A stretch of 39,728 nt of DNA from an uncultured Alkalilimnicola sp. (GTDB lineage: Bacteria > Pseudomonadota > Gammaproteobacteria > Nitrococcales > AK92): contig CALGAN010000070.1 in NCBI GenBank assembly GCA_937951875.1, positions 1 to 39,728 of the forward strand. Reading direction: 5' to 3'. This document shows positions 23,951-31,110 of the stretch, in pieces (positions within the stretch are counted from its first letter, which is position 1; each line of letters opens with the position of its first letter). Below the pieces are notes generated by a model that made no database searches, was not told the DNA's origin, and saw only the letters and a list, made by a program, of their open reading frames with translations. The position numbers and the translations under genes are program-made.

Positions 23951-24946
23951 ATGTCGCTTCCCAAGATTCTGCTGGTCTCGCTGGGCGGAACCATCACCAT
24001 GACCCCGCACGCCAACGGCGGGATCACGCCGACGCTAAGCGCCGACGATCTCATCGCCGCGGTGCCGGAGCTCGCCGCCATCGCCCGGCTGGAAGCGGCT
24101 TCGCCGCACCGCCTGCCGAGCGCCTCGCTGCGCCTGGGCGATCTGCTCGAAGTGGCCGCGCTGTTGCGACGTAAGCTCGCGGACGACTGTGCCGGCGCGG
24201 TGGTGATCCAGGGCACCGACACCATCGAGGAAACTGCCTTCCTGCTCGATTTGCTGGTGACGGGCGACAAGCCGGTGGTGGTCACCGGCGCTATGCGCGG
24301 AGCGAGCGCCGCCGGCGCCGACGGTCCGGCCAATCTGCTGGCCGCCACCTTGGTGGCCGCCGCGCCGGCGGCCACCGGGCTGGGCACGCTGGTTTGCCTC
24401 AACGACCAGGTGCACGCCGCCCGGTTCGTGCAAAAAGCGCACACCGCCCTGCCCTCGGCTTTCTGCTCGCCGCTGGCCGGCCCGATCGGCCTGGTGGCGG
24501 AAGGTGCGGTGACTTTCCACACCCGAATCCGGCGCGGCCCGACCCTGCCCATACCGAACCTCGGCACGGAAGCACCGGTGGCCCTGCTGAAGATGGCGCT
24601 CGACGACGACGGCCGGCTGCTGCCGGCCCTGCCGGCGCTCGGCTTCCAAGGCTGCGTGCTGGAAGGCATGGGCGCCGGCCACGTGCCGGCGGCGCTGGCG
24701 CCGCTGGTCGGCGAGCTGGCCGCGCAGATGCCGGTGGTGCTGGCCAGCCGCGCGCACACCGGTCCGTCGTTCCGCCGCACCTACGGCTACCCTGGCTCGG
24801 AGATCGACCTGCTCGGTCGCGGCGCGCTCAGCGCCGGCAACCTGAGCGGGCTCAAGGCCCGGCTGCTGCTGATGCTGCTGCTGCGCCAGGGGCTGGCGCG
24901 GGACGAGGTGGAGCGGCGGTTCCGCGAGTTCGTGGCGGAATACTGA
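23951..24946 (+). CDS. L-asparaginase family amidohydrolase
   Basis: A 331-residue enzyme hydrolysing L-asparagine (and possibly glutamine) to the acid and ammonia. The nucleophile is Thr14 in LGGTITM; the second catalytic site is Thr89-Asp90 in QGTDTIEET, with Lys162 in QKAHT, matching T12, T89, D90 and K162 of E. coli asparaginase II almost number for number. The segment GADGPANL is also typical. There is no signal peptide, so it acts in the cytoplasm. The flexible-loop tyrosine (Tyr25 in EcAII) is not obvious in the GGTITMTPHANGGITPTLS stretch. The ATG at 23951 is chosen because the domain begins there. The gene is divergent from the AraC gene, 249 bp apart, and followed by the second repeat. 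Confidence 0.9.
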   Translation: MSLPKILLVSLGGTITMTPHANGGITPTLSADDLIAAVPELAAIARLEAASPHRLPSASLRLGDLLEVAALLRRKLADDCAGAVVIQGTDTIEETAFLLDLLVTGDKPVVVTGAMRGASAAGADGPANLLAATLVAAAPAATGLGTLVCLNDQVHAARFVQKAHTALPSAFCSPLAGPIGLVAEGAVTFHTRIRRGPTLPIPNLGTEAPVALLKMALDDDGRLLPALPALGFQGCVLEGMGAGHVPAALAPLVGELAAQMPVVLASRAHTGPSFRRTYGYPGSEIDLLGRGALSAGNLSGLKARLLLMLLLRQGLARDEVERRFREFVAEY

Positions 24947-25356
24947 ACGCAGCCCATTGGCGGGCAGCCAGGTCTCGGGACGTTGCAGCTGCCGCCTGTG
25001 CTCGATACTTGGCAAAGCGACAGCTCTTTGCCCCCTCGCTCCTCGCGGGCTGTCGTATGTCCCTCTGTCGAAGACGGCTGGGTCGTCATGCCCGCGAAAT
25101 GCCTGCCCCCGCGAAAGCGGGGGCGAGCATCCAGAACCCAGGAGTAGCCGCCTGCGCCGTCCGCAGGCTCACACGTCCTGCAGTACGAAGCTTTTCGTCT
25201 GTCAACAAGCGGCGCTTCGCTATTTGTTCGTCCCCCGCTCCCTGGCGGGCCCCCTCGCCGCGCTCTCCCCCGCGAGGGGGGAGGGAACGGACTAGCCGCG
25301 GTCCTGCCAAGTCCCGGTTACCGCGTACCAGGAACCGGCTTGGCCGTCGGAAGCGA
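24947..25356. other. 410-bp intergenic region
   Basis: No convincing gene. It contains the second composite repeat (about 25075-25289), including an 8-bp hairpin with a GAAA loop (25105-25124), between the asparaginase stop and the stop of the convergent crotonase gene. Confidence 0.6.
25075..25289 (+). repeat. Composite intergenic repeat, copy B
   Basis: Plus-strand copy of the element at 19692-19922. Its blocks are GGCTGGGTCGTCATGCCCGCG, the hairpin GCCCCCGCGAAAGCGGGGGC (25105-25124, 8-bp stem and GAAA loop), GCATCCAGAACCC, and at the right end CTCCCTGGCGGGCCC and CTCTCCCCCGCGAGG with GGGAGGGAACG. The ends are nearly identical to copy A in reverse orientation, the centre is not. Confidence 0.65.
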
Positions 25357-26184
25357 TCAGCGGCCCTTGAACACCGGCTCGCGCTTCTCGACGAAGGCGC
25401 GGGCGGCTTCGCGGTGGTCCTCGGTCTGGCCGCAGTGGATGTGGTGGGTGGCCTCCAGATCGAGACAGTCGTCCACATCGCCGTGCATGGCGCGGTTGAG
25501 GTTCTCCTTCATGTAGCGGTACGCCACGGTCGGCCCCTGCGCCAGGCGGCGGGCGATCTCGCGGGTCTTCTCAGCCAGCTGCTCCGGCTCGCACACCCAG
25601 TTGGTCAACCCCAGGCGCAGGGCTTCCTCGGCGCTCACCCGCTCGGACAGGAAATACAGCTCACGCGCCTTGGCGGCGCCCACCAGCTGGGTGAGGAAGT
25701 AAGTGCCGCCGTAGTCGCCGGAGAAGCCGACCCGGGCGAAAGCGGTAGTCATGAACGCGGTGCTGGCCATGATGCGCAGATCGCAGGCCAGAGCCAGCGA
25801 GAAGCCGGCGCCCGCGGCCGGTCCGGGCAGGGCGGCGATGGTCGGCTTGGGCATCTTGAACAGCTTGCCGGCGGTGGCGCGCTGGTTCACCCGCTGGCGG
25901 TGAATGGCGGCGTCGATGGTCAGCTCGCCGACCGTGCCGTCGCCGCGCGCCGCCATGCCCTTGACGTCGCCGCCGGCGCAGAACGCCTTGCCCGCGCCGG
26001 TAAGCACGATGCACTTCACCTCCGGATCGAGCTCGGCCCACGCCAGCTGCTGCGCCAGGGCCTCGTTCATCTCGCGCGACATGGCGTTGCGCGCCTCCGG
26101 CCGGTTCATGGTCAGGGTCAGCACACCCTCTTCGAGCGAAGCCAGCAGATCCTGGGTGCCGGTGTCGATTTGCTTGACGGTCAT
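25357..26184 (-). CDS. Enoyl-CoA hydratase/isomerase family protein, PaaG-like
   Basis: A 275-residue crotonase-fold protein acting on acyl-CoA thioesters. Oxyanion-hole segments are CAGGDVKG (69-76) and GPAAGAGFSLALACD (121-135). The two glutamates of true hydratases (Glu144 and Glu164 in rat) fall on Ser129 and a position in MTTAFARVG, so neither is conserved. Instead Asp157 in SGDYGGTYFL lines up with the catalytic Asp of PaaG-type isomerases, so an isomerase or hydrolase reaction is more likely than hydration. The ATG at 26184 has AGGAGAG 5-6 bases before it; an ATG at 26205 is possible. It is divergent from the effector-like gene at 26419. Confidence 0.88.
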   Translation of the reverse strand: MTVKQIDTGTQDLLASLEEGVLTLTMNRPEARNAMSREMNEALAQQLAWAELDPEVKCIVLTGAGKAFCAGGDVKGMAARGDGTVGELTIDAAIHRQRVNQRATAGKLFKMPKPTIAALPGPAAGAGFSLALACDLRIMASTAFMTTAFARVGFSGDYGGTYFLTQLVGAAKARELYFLSERVSAEEALRLGLTNWVCEPEQLAEKTREIARRLAQGPTVAYRYMKENLNRAMHGDVDDCLDLEATHHIHCGQTEDHREAARAFVEKREPVFKGR

Positions 26185-26418
26185 CGGTCTCTCCTCGCGG
26201 TTCATGGTCGGCGCGGTGCGGGTATCGGCGCCGCGGTCGTTATCGGGCTCGGTCGACTGTTCGAACGAGAGCGACGATAGATAGCACATGCAACGATCGG
26301 CGGCGACGGTAGTTAGCTTGATTCGCCCCGGACGCCCGCCGATACTGGCGCTCGCATCGACCACCGGCGCCGGGACGGCGCCCGTTTCCGCAAACCAATA
26401 ACCGTCAAGGACGATCGG

Positions 26419-27354
26419 ATGATTGGACTCGCCCTTACCGCAGCCACCGGCTTGAACGGGCAAAACACGGCTGCGGACGTCAGGCTGGTTCGCGCCCTGC
26501 TGAACGTGTACCTTCGCTCGCTCGGCGAGAGCGCGCTGACCATCTCGCACGCCGTCGATCAGGCGCTCATCGACCTGATCAAACGGTTTCAGCAGGAAGT
26601 GATGAAGCTGGCCAAGCCGGACGGGTTGATTTCGCCGCAAGGCCCAACCTTCAACGCGCTAGTGAAATTCCTCCGTTCCCGCTACACGGTGCAGCCGATC
26701 ACGCCGCCCGCCCGCGGCCTACTGACCTGGAACGCGGAAGGCACGGAAGGCGGGCTCTATCACAGCCGCATCCTGCACGTCCCCAGCGCCGCCTCCGGCC
26801 TCACCCTCGGACGCGGCTACGACATGAAGCTACGCAGCCCGGCCGAAGTGGTCCGCGACCTGACGGCTGCGACCGTCCCCGCCGCAGCCGCCGAGCTGGT
26901 CTCCCAGGGGGCGCGCCTCTACGGCAGCGCCGCAAGGCAGTTCATCGTCGATCACGATCTGCTGGATTTCGAAATCACGCCCGCAGCGCAGCTGGCGCTG
27001 TTCGAAATGATTTACCGAGAAAAGGAGAAAGAAGTCATTCAAATCTGCAACCGTCCTCAAAATCGGCAGGAGTACGGAACGGTTGAGTGGGACGCTCTCA
27101 ATCCGATCATCAAGGATGTACTGGTCGACCTGATCTACCGTGGCGACTATACCGTTGCGACCCGCCGCTTCCTCCAAAAGCATGTGGTCAACAACGACCT
27201 AGCCGCCTTCAGCGCCGCGATCGCCAACGCCGCGAACTGGCCGAACGTACCGCCGGCACGGCTATCCGCACGGGCCGCGTATGTGCGGGGCGCCATGGCC
27301 GCCGCGTCGCAGATCGCCGTTCGCGGCAATCAGCCGTGGGTCGCCTATGCGTAA
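26419..27354 (+). CDS. Putative antibacterial muramidase: peptidoglycan-binding domain plus pesticin/T4-lysozyme-like domain
   Basis: A 311-residue protein without signal peptide. Residues about 10-86 look like a peptidoglycan-binding domain of the type found in secreted effectors: GLNGQNTAADVRLVRALLN, a helix with FQQEVM, then PDGLISPQGPTFNALVKF. From about 100 on comes a lysozyme-like domain: Glu107 (or Glu110) in WNAEGTEGG, then Thr129 in SGLTLGRGYDM, at the places of Glu11 and Thr26 in T4 lysozyme and Glu178 and Thr201 in pesticin; a helical region (about 140-300) follows. I infer a glycan-cleaving toxin delivered by a secretion system (T6SS-like) or lysis. The next gene overlaps by 8 bp and looks like its immunity protein. 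The start at 26419 has AAGGA 8 bases upstream. Part of the gene is strikingly AT-rich compared with its surroundings (see findings). The function is inferred, not shown. Confidence 0.7.
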   Translation: MIGLALTAATGLNGQNTAADVRLVRALLNVYLRSLGESALTISHAVDQALIDLIKRFQQEVMKLAKPDGLISPQGPTFNALVKFLRSRYTVQPITPPARGLLTWNAEGTEGGLYHSRILHVPSAASGLTLGRGYDMKLRSPAEVVRDLTAATVPAAAAELVSQGARLYGSAARQFIVDHDLLDFEITPAAQLALFEMIYREKEKEVIQICNRPQNRQEYGTVEWDALNPIIKDVLVDLIYRGDYTVATRRFLQKHVVNNDLAAFSAAIANAANWPNVPPARLSARAAYVRGAMAAASQIAVRGNQPWVAYA

Positions 27355-27808
27355 GGCAATCCCCGTGTTCGCTCTGCTGCTCAGCGCCAGCGCGCCAGCC
27401 GTGGAACCCGCGCCGGAGAAACACCCCGTCTCGGTGTACGCCGAGTCGATCGGCACAGCGCGTATCGGGGACGTGCTCCTGCGCTATGTACTGTTCAATT
27501 TGACGCTGGATTACCCATGCATCCGCTTCGAGAGCCTGGTGCCGCTCGAGCGCACGCTCATCGAGCGCAAGGACGTATGCGCGATCCGGACACCCGACGG
27601 CCGAGTCCTCGACCCGCACCACGACGTCGCCATGGCGGATCACGTCGACTTCCGCTTCGTCGGCAATGCCGTGCGCTATCGGACCGTCATCATGGAGCGC
27701 ATTCCCCGCTCCACCGACACCGAGCTCGACTGCCGGGTCGAGGTCGACAGGAATGGCCGGCTCAGCGGTCCGCATTGCGTCGACGTCTCCAAACGGGAAA
27801 GCGACTGA
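27347..27808 (+). CDS. Small exported protein, probable immunity protein of the preceding muramidase
   Basis: A 153-residue protein with no recognised family. Residues 1-17 (MRKAIPVFALLLSASA) form a short Sec-type signal peptide, with possible cleavage near ASA-PA, so the protein would be periplasmic. The mature chain appears beta-rich and holds four cysteines, in DYPC, DVC, LDC and PHC, enough for two disulfides, as expected for a stable periplasmic protein. Its ATG lies inside the end of the muramidase gene (8-bp overlap, different frame), so the two are translationally coupled. A cell-wall-targeting toxin with a following small periplasmic partner is the standard effector-immunity layout. 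It ends in a convergent arrangement with the DUF1428 gene. Confidence 0.65.
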   Translation: MRKAIPVFALLLSASAPAVEPAPEKHPVSVYAESIGTARIGDVLLRYVLFNLTLDYPCIRFESLVPLERTLIERKDVCAIRTPDGRVLDPHHDVAMADHVDFRFVGNAVRYRTVIMERIPRSTDTELDCRVEVDRNGRLSGPHCVDVSKRESD

Positions 27809-27828
27809 CCGGCCTAGCGCGTAAACGA

Positions 27829-27859
27829 GCGGCGGCGGCTATGGGCCGTCCGCCGCCGC
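27829..27859. terminator. Hairpin between convergent genes
   Basis: A perfect 10-bp stem (GCGGCGGCGG at 27829-27838 and its complement at 27850-27859, 11-base loop) lies between the stop of the immunity-like gene (27808) and the stop of the DUF1428 gene (27873). No T-run follows, so it may serve as a Rho-assisted or bidirectional terminator. Confidence 0.5.
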
Positions 27860-27872
27860 GTATCGACCGGGA

Positions 27873-28229
27873 CTAAAAGCGGACCATTTCGCGAAAACCG
27901 CCCCAGAACATGCGCTTACCGTCGAACGGCATGTCCTCGGGCTTCATGTCGGCCAGGCGCGGATCGTTCATGACCGCGGCGTTGATCCGGTCGCGGTCCT
28001 CGCGCGAGGCATAGCGGATCCACGAGAACACCACCACCTCGTCGGGCTGCAGCTGCACGCTGCGCGGAAACGAGGTGAACTTGCCCTCGCTGACGTCGTC
28101 CGCCACGCATTCCACGTACTCCAGCGCGCCATGTTCCATCCAGATCTCGCCGGCCCGCTGCGCGATGCGCCGATAGTCGTCGAGCCGATCGCGCCGCACC
28201 GGCAGCACGAACCCGTCCACGTAGCTCAT
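27873..28229 (-). CDS. DUF1428 family protein
   Basis: A 118-residue cytoplasmic protein of the DUF1428 family (YbaA-like dimeric alpha-beta barrel fold). The opening MSYVDGFVLPVRRDRLDDYR and the segments KFTSFPRSVQL, VVFSWIRYASREDRDRIN and a C-terminal FDGKRMFWGGFREM are characteristic. No activity is known; the fold is shared with stress-response and monooxygenase-like domains. The ATG at 28229 has GGAGG 5 bases upstream. It is divergent from the CBS-domain gene over 231 bp and converges with the immunity-like gene. Confidence 0.88.
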   Translation of the reverse strand: MSYVDGFVLPVRRDRLDDYRRIAQRAGEIWMEHGALEYVECVADDVSEGKFTSFPRSVQLQPDEVVVFSWIRYASREDRDRINAAVMNDPRLADMKPEDMPFDGKRMFWGGFREMVRF

Positions 28230-28413
28230 GCGTCCTCCCTCCTCAATCAAGGGCATCGCCCCCATTCCCACATTCCGGGCCAGCCACCGGTTGCCGTGAT
28301 AATGCGGCCGGCGAACGTTACACCAAGAGCATAGCCCCATGGCGGGCGAACCGCCCGCCATCCCGACGCGCGTCAAGATCGGCTGCCCGCGCGGTGCTAT
28401 CGTTATGGCTAAA

Positions 28414-28431
28414 GCCCATGCCGGCATGGGC
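28414..28431. promoter_or_regulatory. Perfect 18-bp palindrome upstream of the CBS gene
   Basis: GCCCATGCCGGCATGGGC at 28414-28431 is fully self-complementary, and its centre is about 38 bp before the CBS start. That is a usual operator position. Its CATGCC/GGCATG arms are shared with the inverted repeat at 7047-7068. No matching regulator can be named from sequence. Confidence 0.45.
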
Positions 28432-28460
28432 ATCGTGAACCACAAAGGGCGGGCGCTGGA

Positions 28461-28898
28461 ATGTACCGATTTCTCCAACTCACGGTTGCCGATTACATGA
28501 CCCCCAACCCGGTCACCATCTCGCCGCGGGCCACGCTGGCGGAAGCGCAGGCAAAGCTGGAGGAGCTGGGGGTGAATGGTCTGCCGGTGGTCGACGACAG
28601 CGGCGCGTTCGTCGGCATCCTCACCACCATGGACATCATGCGCGCCTTCACCGGCACGACCAGCTCGATCATTCCGCCTTACAACGAAATCATGCGGCGG
28701 ACGGTGGAATCCGCCATGACTCGCAAGCCGATCACCATCGCGCCGGACGTGCCGCTGAGCCGGGTGCTGGGGTTCCTGGTCCAGCGCGGCATCCGCTGCT
28801 TGCCGGTTTGCGAGGAGAAAAGCGGCAAATTGGTGGGGATCGTGTCACGCGAGGACGTGCTCAGAGGCTTGCGCGACAGCGTCGACATCGGCGCCTGA
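28461..28898 (+). CDS. CBS-domain protein
   Basis: A 145-residue cytoplasmic protein made of two CBS domains in tandem (a Bateman module). The first spans about residues 10-65 with MTPNPVTISPRATLAEA and GVNGLPVVDDSG; the second about 85-142 with MTRKPITIAPDVPLSRV and GIRCLPVCEEKSGKLVGIVSRED. CBS pairs bind adenosine nucleotides or related ligands and report energy or redox state. There is no fused enzyme domain, so it must act on a partner not identifiable here. The flavin reductase gene follows on the same strand after 160 bp. Confidence 0.92.
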   Translation: MYRFLQLTVADYMTPNPVTISPRATLAEAQAKLEELGVNGLPVVDDSGAFVGILTTMDIMRAFTGTTSSIIPPYNEIMRRTVESAMTRKPITIAPDVPLSRVLGFLVQRGIRCLPVCEEKSGKLVGIVSREDVLRGLRDSVDIGA

Positions 28899-29058
28899 GC
28901 GAGCGAACCGTAGCGCGGCGGCACGCGCGCGATCCCCGGCTGGGACGCCGCACGGCGATCGGCTGTCCGATGCGCTCCGCCCTCGGGCTCGCCCCTAGCC
29001 GCCGGAGGGTGGGCGCGCACCGGCGCAGCCTCCACTTCCCTGACCGGAGGGAACAGTC

Positions 29059-29619
29059 ATGAGCGAGCTGGCCGACAAGCGCGACTTTCCGCTCGATCGG
29101 GTTCGACGCTATCTGGAACCCGGGCCCATCGTGCTGGTTTCGTCGAGCTGGAACGGCGAAACCAACATCATGACCATGGGCTGGTATACCGTCATGGAGT
29201 TCACCCCGTCACTGGTCGGCTGCGTGATCGCGTCCGACAACTACAGCTTCGGGCTGATCCGCAACAGCGGCGAGTGCGTGATCAACCTGCCCACCACGGC
29301 CCTGACCGACGCAGTGGTGGGGATCGGCAACTGCAGCGGCGCGGAGGTCGACAAGTTCCGGGAGTTCGGCCTTACGGCCCTGCCGGCGCAGCATGTCGGT
29401 GCGCCGTTGATCGGCGAATGCCATGCCAATTTCGAGTGCCGGCTGTACGACGACGCGCTGGTGGACCGCTACGATTTCTTCATCTTCGAAGTGGTGAAAG
29501 CCCACGTCGCCGCCATCCCCGAGCACCCCGAAACCCTGCACTACACCGGCGACGGCGTGTTCATGGTGGCGGGCCCGGTGATCGACCGACGCCGGCAGTT
29601 CAAGCCGGAGATGCTGTAG
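29059..29619 (+). CDS. Flavin reductase family (FMN-binding split-barrel) protein
   Basis: A 186-residue cytoplasmic protein of the flavin reductase-like split-barrel group. The N-terminal pattern VLVSSSWNGETNIMTMGWYTVMEFTPSLVG (about 26-55), CVINLPTTALTD and the closing DGVFMVAGPVIDRR are family hallmarks. These proteins bind FMN and reduce it with NAD(P)H, supplying two-component monooxygenases, or act as simple flavoprotein reductases. No partner monooxygenase is adjacent. The ATG at 29059 has CGGAGG 7 bases upstream. It converges with the methyltransferase gene. Confidence 0.88.
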   Translation: MSELADKRDFPLDRVRRYLEPGPIVLVSSSWNGETNIMTMGWYTVMEFTPSLVGCVIASDNYSFGLIRNSGECVINLPTTALTDAVVGIGNCSGAEVDKFREFGLTALPAQHVGAPLIGECHANFECRLYDDALVDRYDFFIFEVVKAHVAAIPEHPETLHYTGDGVFMVAGPVIDRRRQFKPEML

Positions 29620-29650
29620 AGCCGCCTGGCGTTCGCGGCCGTAGTGCCCT

Positions 29651-30787
29651 TCACTCCGCCAGGTAGAGCCTGATCTTCAGGCCGCCGTTGTCCAGCACCG
29701 GGCCGCACGGCCGCAGCGGCAGGCCGGTGGCGTGCGCCAGCTGCGGCGAGGCGCAGACGAACGCCAACCGCCAGCCGCCGAAGTAGCGGCGGTAAACGTT
29801 GCCCAAGGCGGCATACAGATCGCGCAGCCGCTTAACGTCCCCGATGCGCGCGCCGTACGGCGGGTTGCAGATCAGCAGGCCCCGTTCGGCGATCGGGCGC
29901 GCGGCCGAGACCGGCTGCTGGGCGAAGCTCACCAGTGCCGCCGCGCCGGCGCGCTCGGCGTTGGCGCGGGCGCCGGCCGCCGCCCCGGCGTCGCGGTCGG
30001 CCCCCGCCAGCGGCACGTGCGGCGCGCGCTGCCGCTGCTCGGCTTCGGCGCGCAGGCGCGCGAACAGCGCGGCATCGAACGCCGGCCAGCGCTCGCAGGC
30101 GAACGCCCGCCGGCCGCCGGGCGCGATGCCGGCGGCGAGCAGTGCGCCTTCGATCACCAACGTGCCGGAGCCGCACATCGGATCGAGCAAGGCTTCCTCG
30201 CCGTTCCAACCGGCCAGGCGCAGGCAGCCGGCGGCCAGAGTCTCGCGCAACGGCGCCTTGCCGACCCATTGGCGGTAGCCGCGCTTGTGCAAATGCTCGC
30301 CGCTGGCATCGACGCTGACGGTGACCTGATTGCGCTCGATCCGCACCAGCACGCCCAAGCCCGCCGGCGCCTCATCCTCGCCGACCGCGGCGGCCTCCTC
30401 GACCGGCGCGCCCAGCGCGTCGCCAATCGCCAGCCGCACCCGCTCGGCGGCGGCGCCGCTGTGGTAGATGCGCGAGCCGCGGCACACCGCCCGCACCGCC
30501 ACCGGCTCACCTGGCCGCACCACCAGCCCCCACGGCAGCGCCGCGGCCTTGCGGCGCAGCTCGGCCGGATGCGCGGCGTGGAACACGCCAAGCCGCAACA
30601 ATACCCGGTTGGCGCAGCGCAGATGCAGATTGGCGCGCGCCAGGGCCTCCGGGCCGCCGCTGAATTCCACTCCGCCCGGCACCGGCCGCCCGGCCAGCCC
30701 CAGCTCCGCCAATTCCTCGGCGACCAGCGCCTCCAGGCCCGGCGGCGTGGCGGCGAACAAAGAGAGATCGTCGGACAGGCTGTTCAT
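29651..30787 (-). CDS. THUMP-domain RNA (guanine-N2) methyltransferase, RlmL-like
   Basis: A 378-residue SAM-dependent RNA methyltransferase. The N-terminal part (about residues 1-165) is a ferredoxin-like plus THUMP RNA-binding region, starting LFAATPPGLEALVAEELAELG. The Rossmann methyltransferase domain from about 170 has MCGSGTLVIEGALLA (motif I region) and the catalytic NPPYGARIGD (motif IV), typical of the UPF0020/TrmG10-RlmL family that methylates guanine N2. In E. coli the RlmL part (23S G2445) is fused to an RlmK domain making G2069 m7; here only the RlmL-like half exists. The ATG at 30787 is preceded by CGGAG. It converges with the flavin reductase gene. Confidence 0.88.
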   Translation of the reverse strand: MNSLSDDLSLFAATPPGLEALVAEELAELGLAGRPVPGGVEFSGGPEALARANLHLRCANRVLLRLGVFHAAHPAELRRKAAALPWGLVVRPGEPVAVRAVCRGSRIYHSGAAAERVRLAIGDALGAPVEEAAAVGEDEAPAGLGVLVRIERNQVTVSVDASGEHLHKRGYRQWVGKAPLRETLAAGCLRLAGWNGEEALLDPMCGSGTLVIEGALLAAGIAPGGRRAFACERWPAFDAALFARLRAEAEQRQRAPHVPLAGADRDAGAAAGARANAERAGAAALVSFAQQPVSAARPIAERGLLICNPPYGARIGDVKRLRDLYAALGNVYRRYFGGWRLAFVCASPQLAHATGLPLRPCGPVLDNGGLKIRLYLAE

Positions 30788-31110
30788 GGCGGCTCCGATA
30801 ACGGCTCGGGCAAAAAGCGCGCATAACGCTACCGCAAACCCGCCGCCTAGGCGAGGCGAGCCTGCCCGCCCCCGCTTCCCAGAAGGCCGCTTTCGGGCGT
30901 TCCAACACAAAGACGTTTTCGGTCAATAGCCCGATTGGAGACGAAATGCGACAAATACCCGAAAAGGCGCATTAGCCCATAACGTTGCATTCCGGAAGCC
31001 ACTGCGTCATTCTCGATATTTATAAAGGAATTTTTACATAGCTTTGCGCCGGCGCCCGCCGGCACACTCGTCGACCGCGATAGCCATAAAAACATCAAGG
31101 AGGAAATTTC
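30788..31110. other. 323-bp divergent intergenic region with an AT-rich island
   Basis: The region separates the divergent methyltransferase and carboxylesterase genes. Positions 31011-31041 are strikingly AT-rich (7 of 31 bases G+C by count), with TATAAA at 31021-31026, in an otherwise GC-rich sequence. This probably marks the esterase promoter, but I see no clear -35 element at normal spacing. No gene is apparent. Confidence 0.5.

Noticed and set aside
24394..26280. Plus-strand open frame of 628 codons across asparaginase, repeat and crotonase
   Set aside because: It runs through an intergenic repeat and overlaps two genes with family motifs on other frames; composition is that of a shadow frame.
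26419..27808. Prophage remnant (endolysin plus spanin-like gene)
   Set aside because: There is no holin, tail, integrase or other phage gene nearby, the holin-like gene at 20017 belongs to the chromosomal YvlD-type group, and the N-terminal peptidoglycan-binding type and downstream signal-peptide protein fit effector-immunity better. It remains a weaker alternative.
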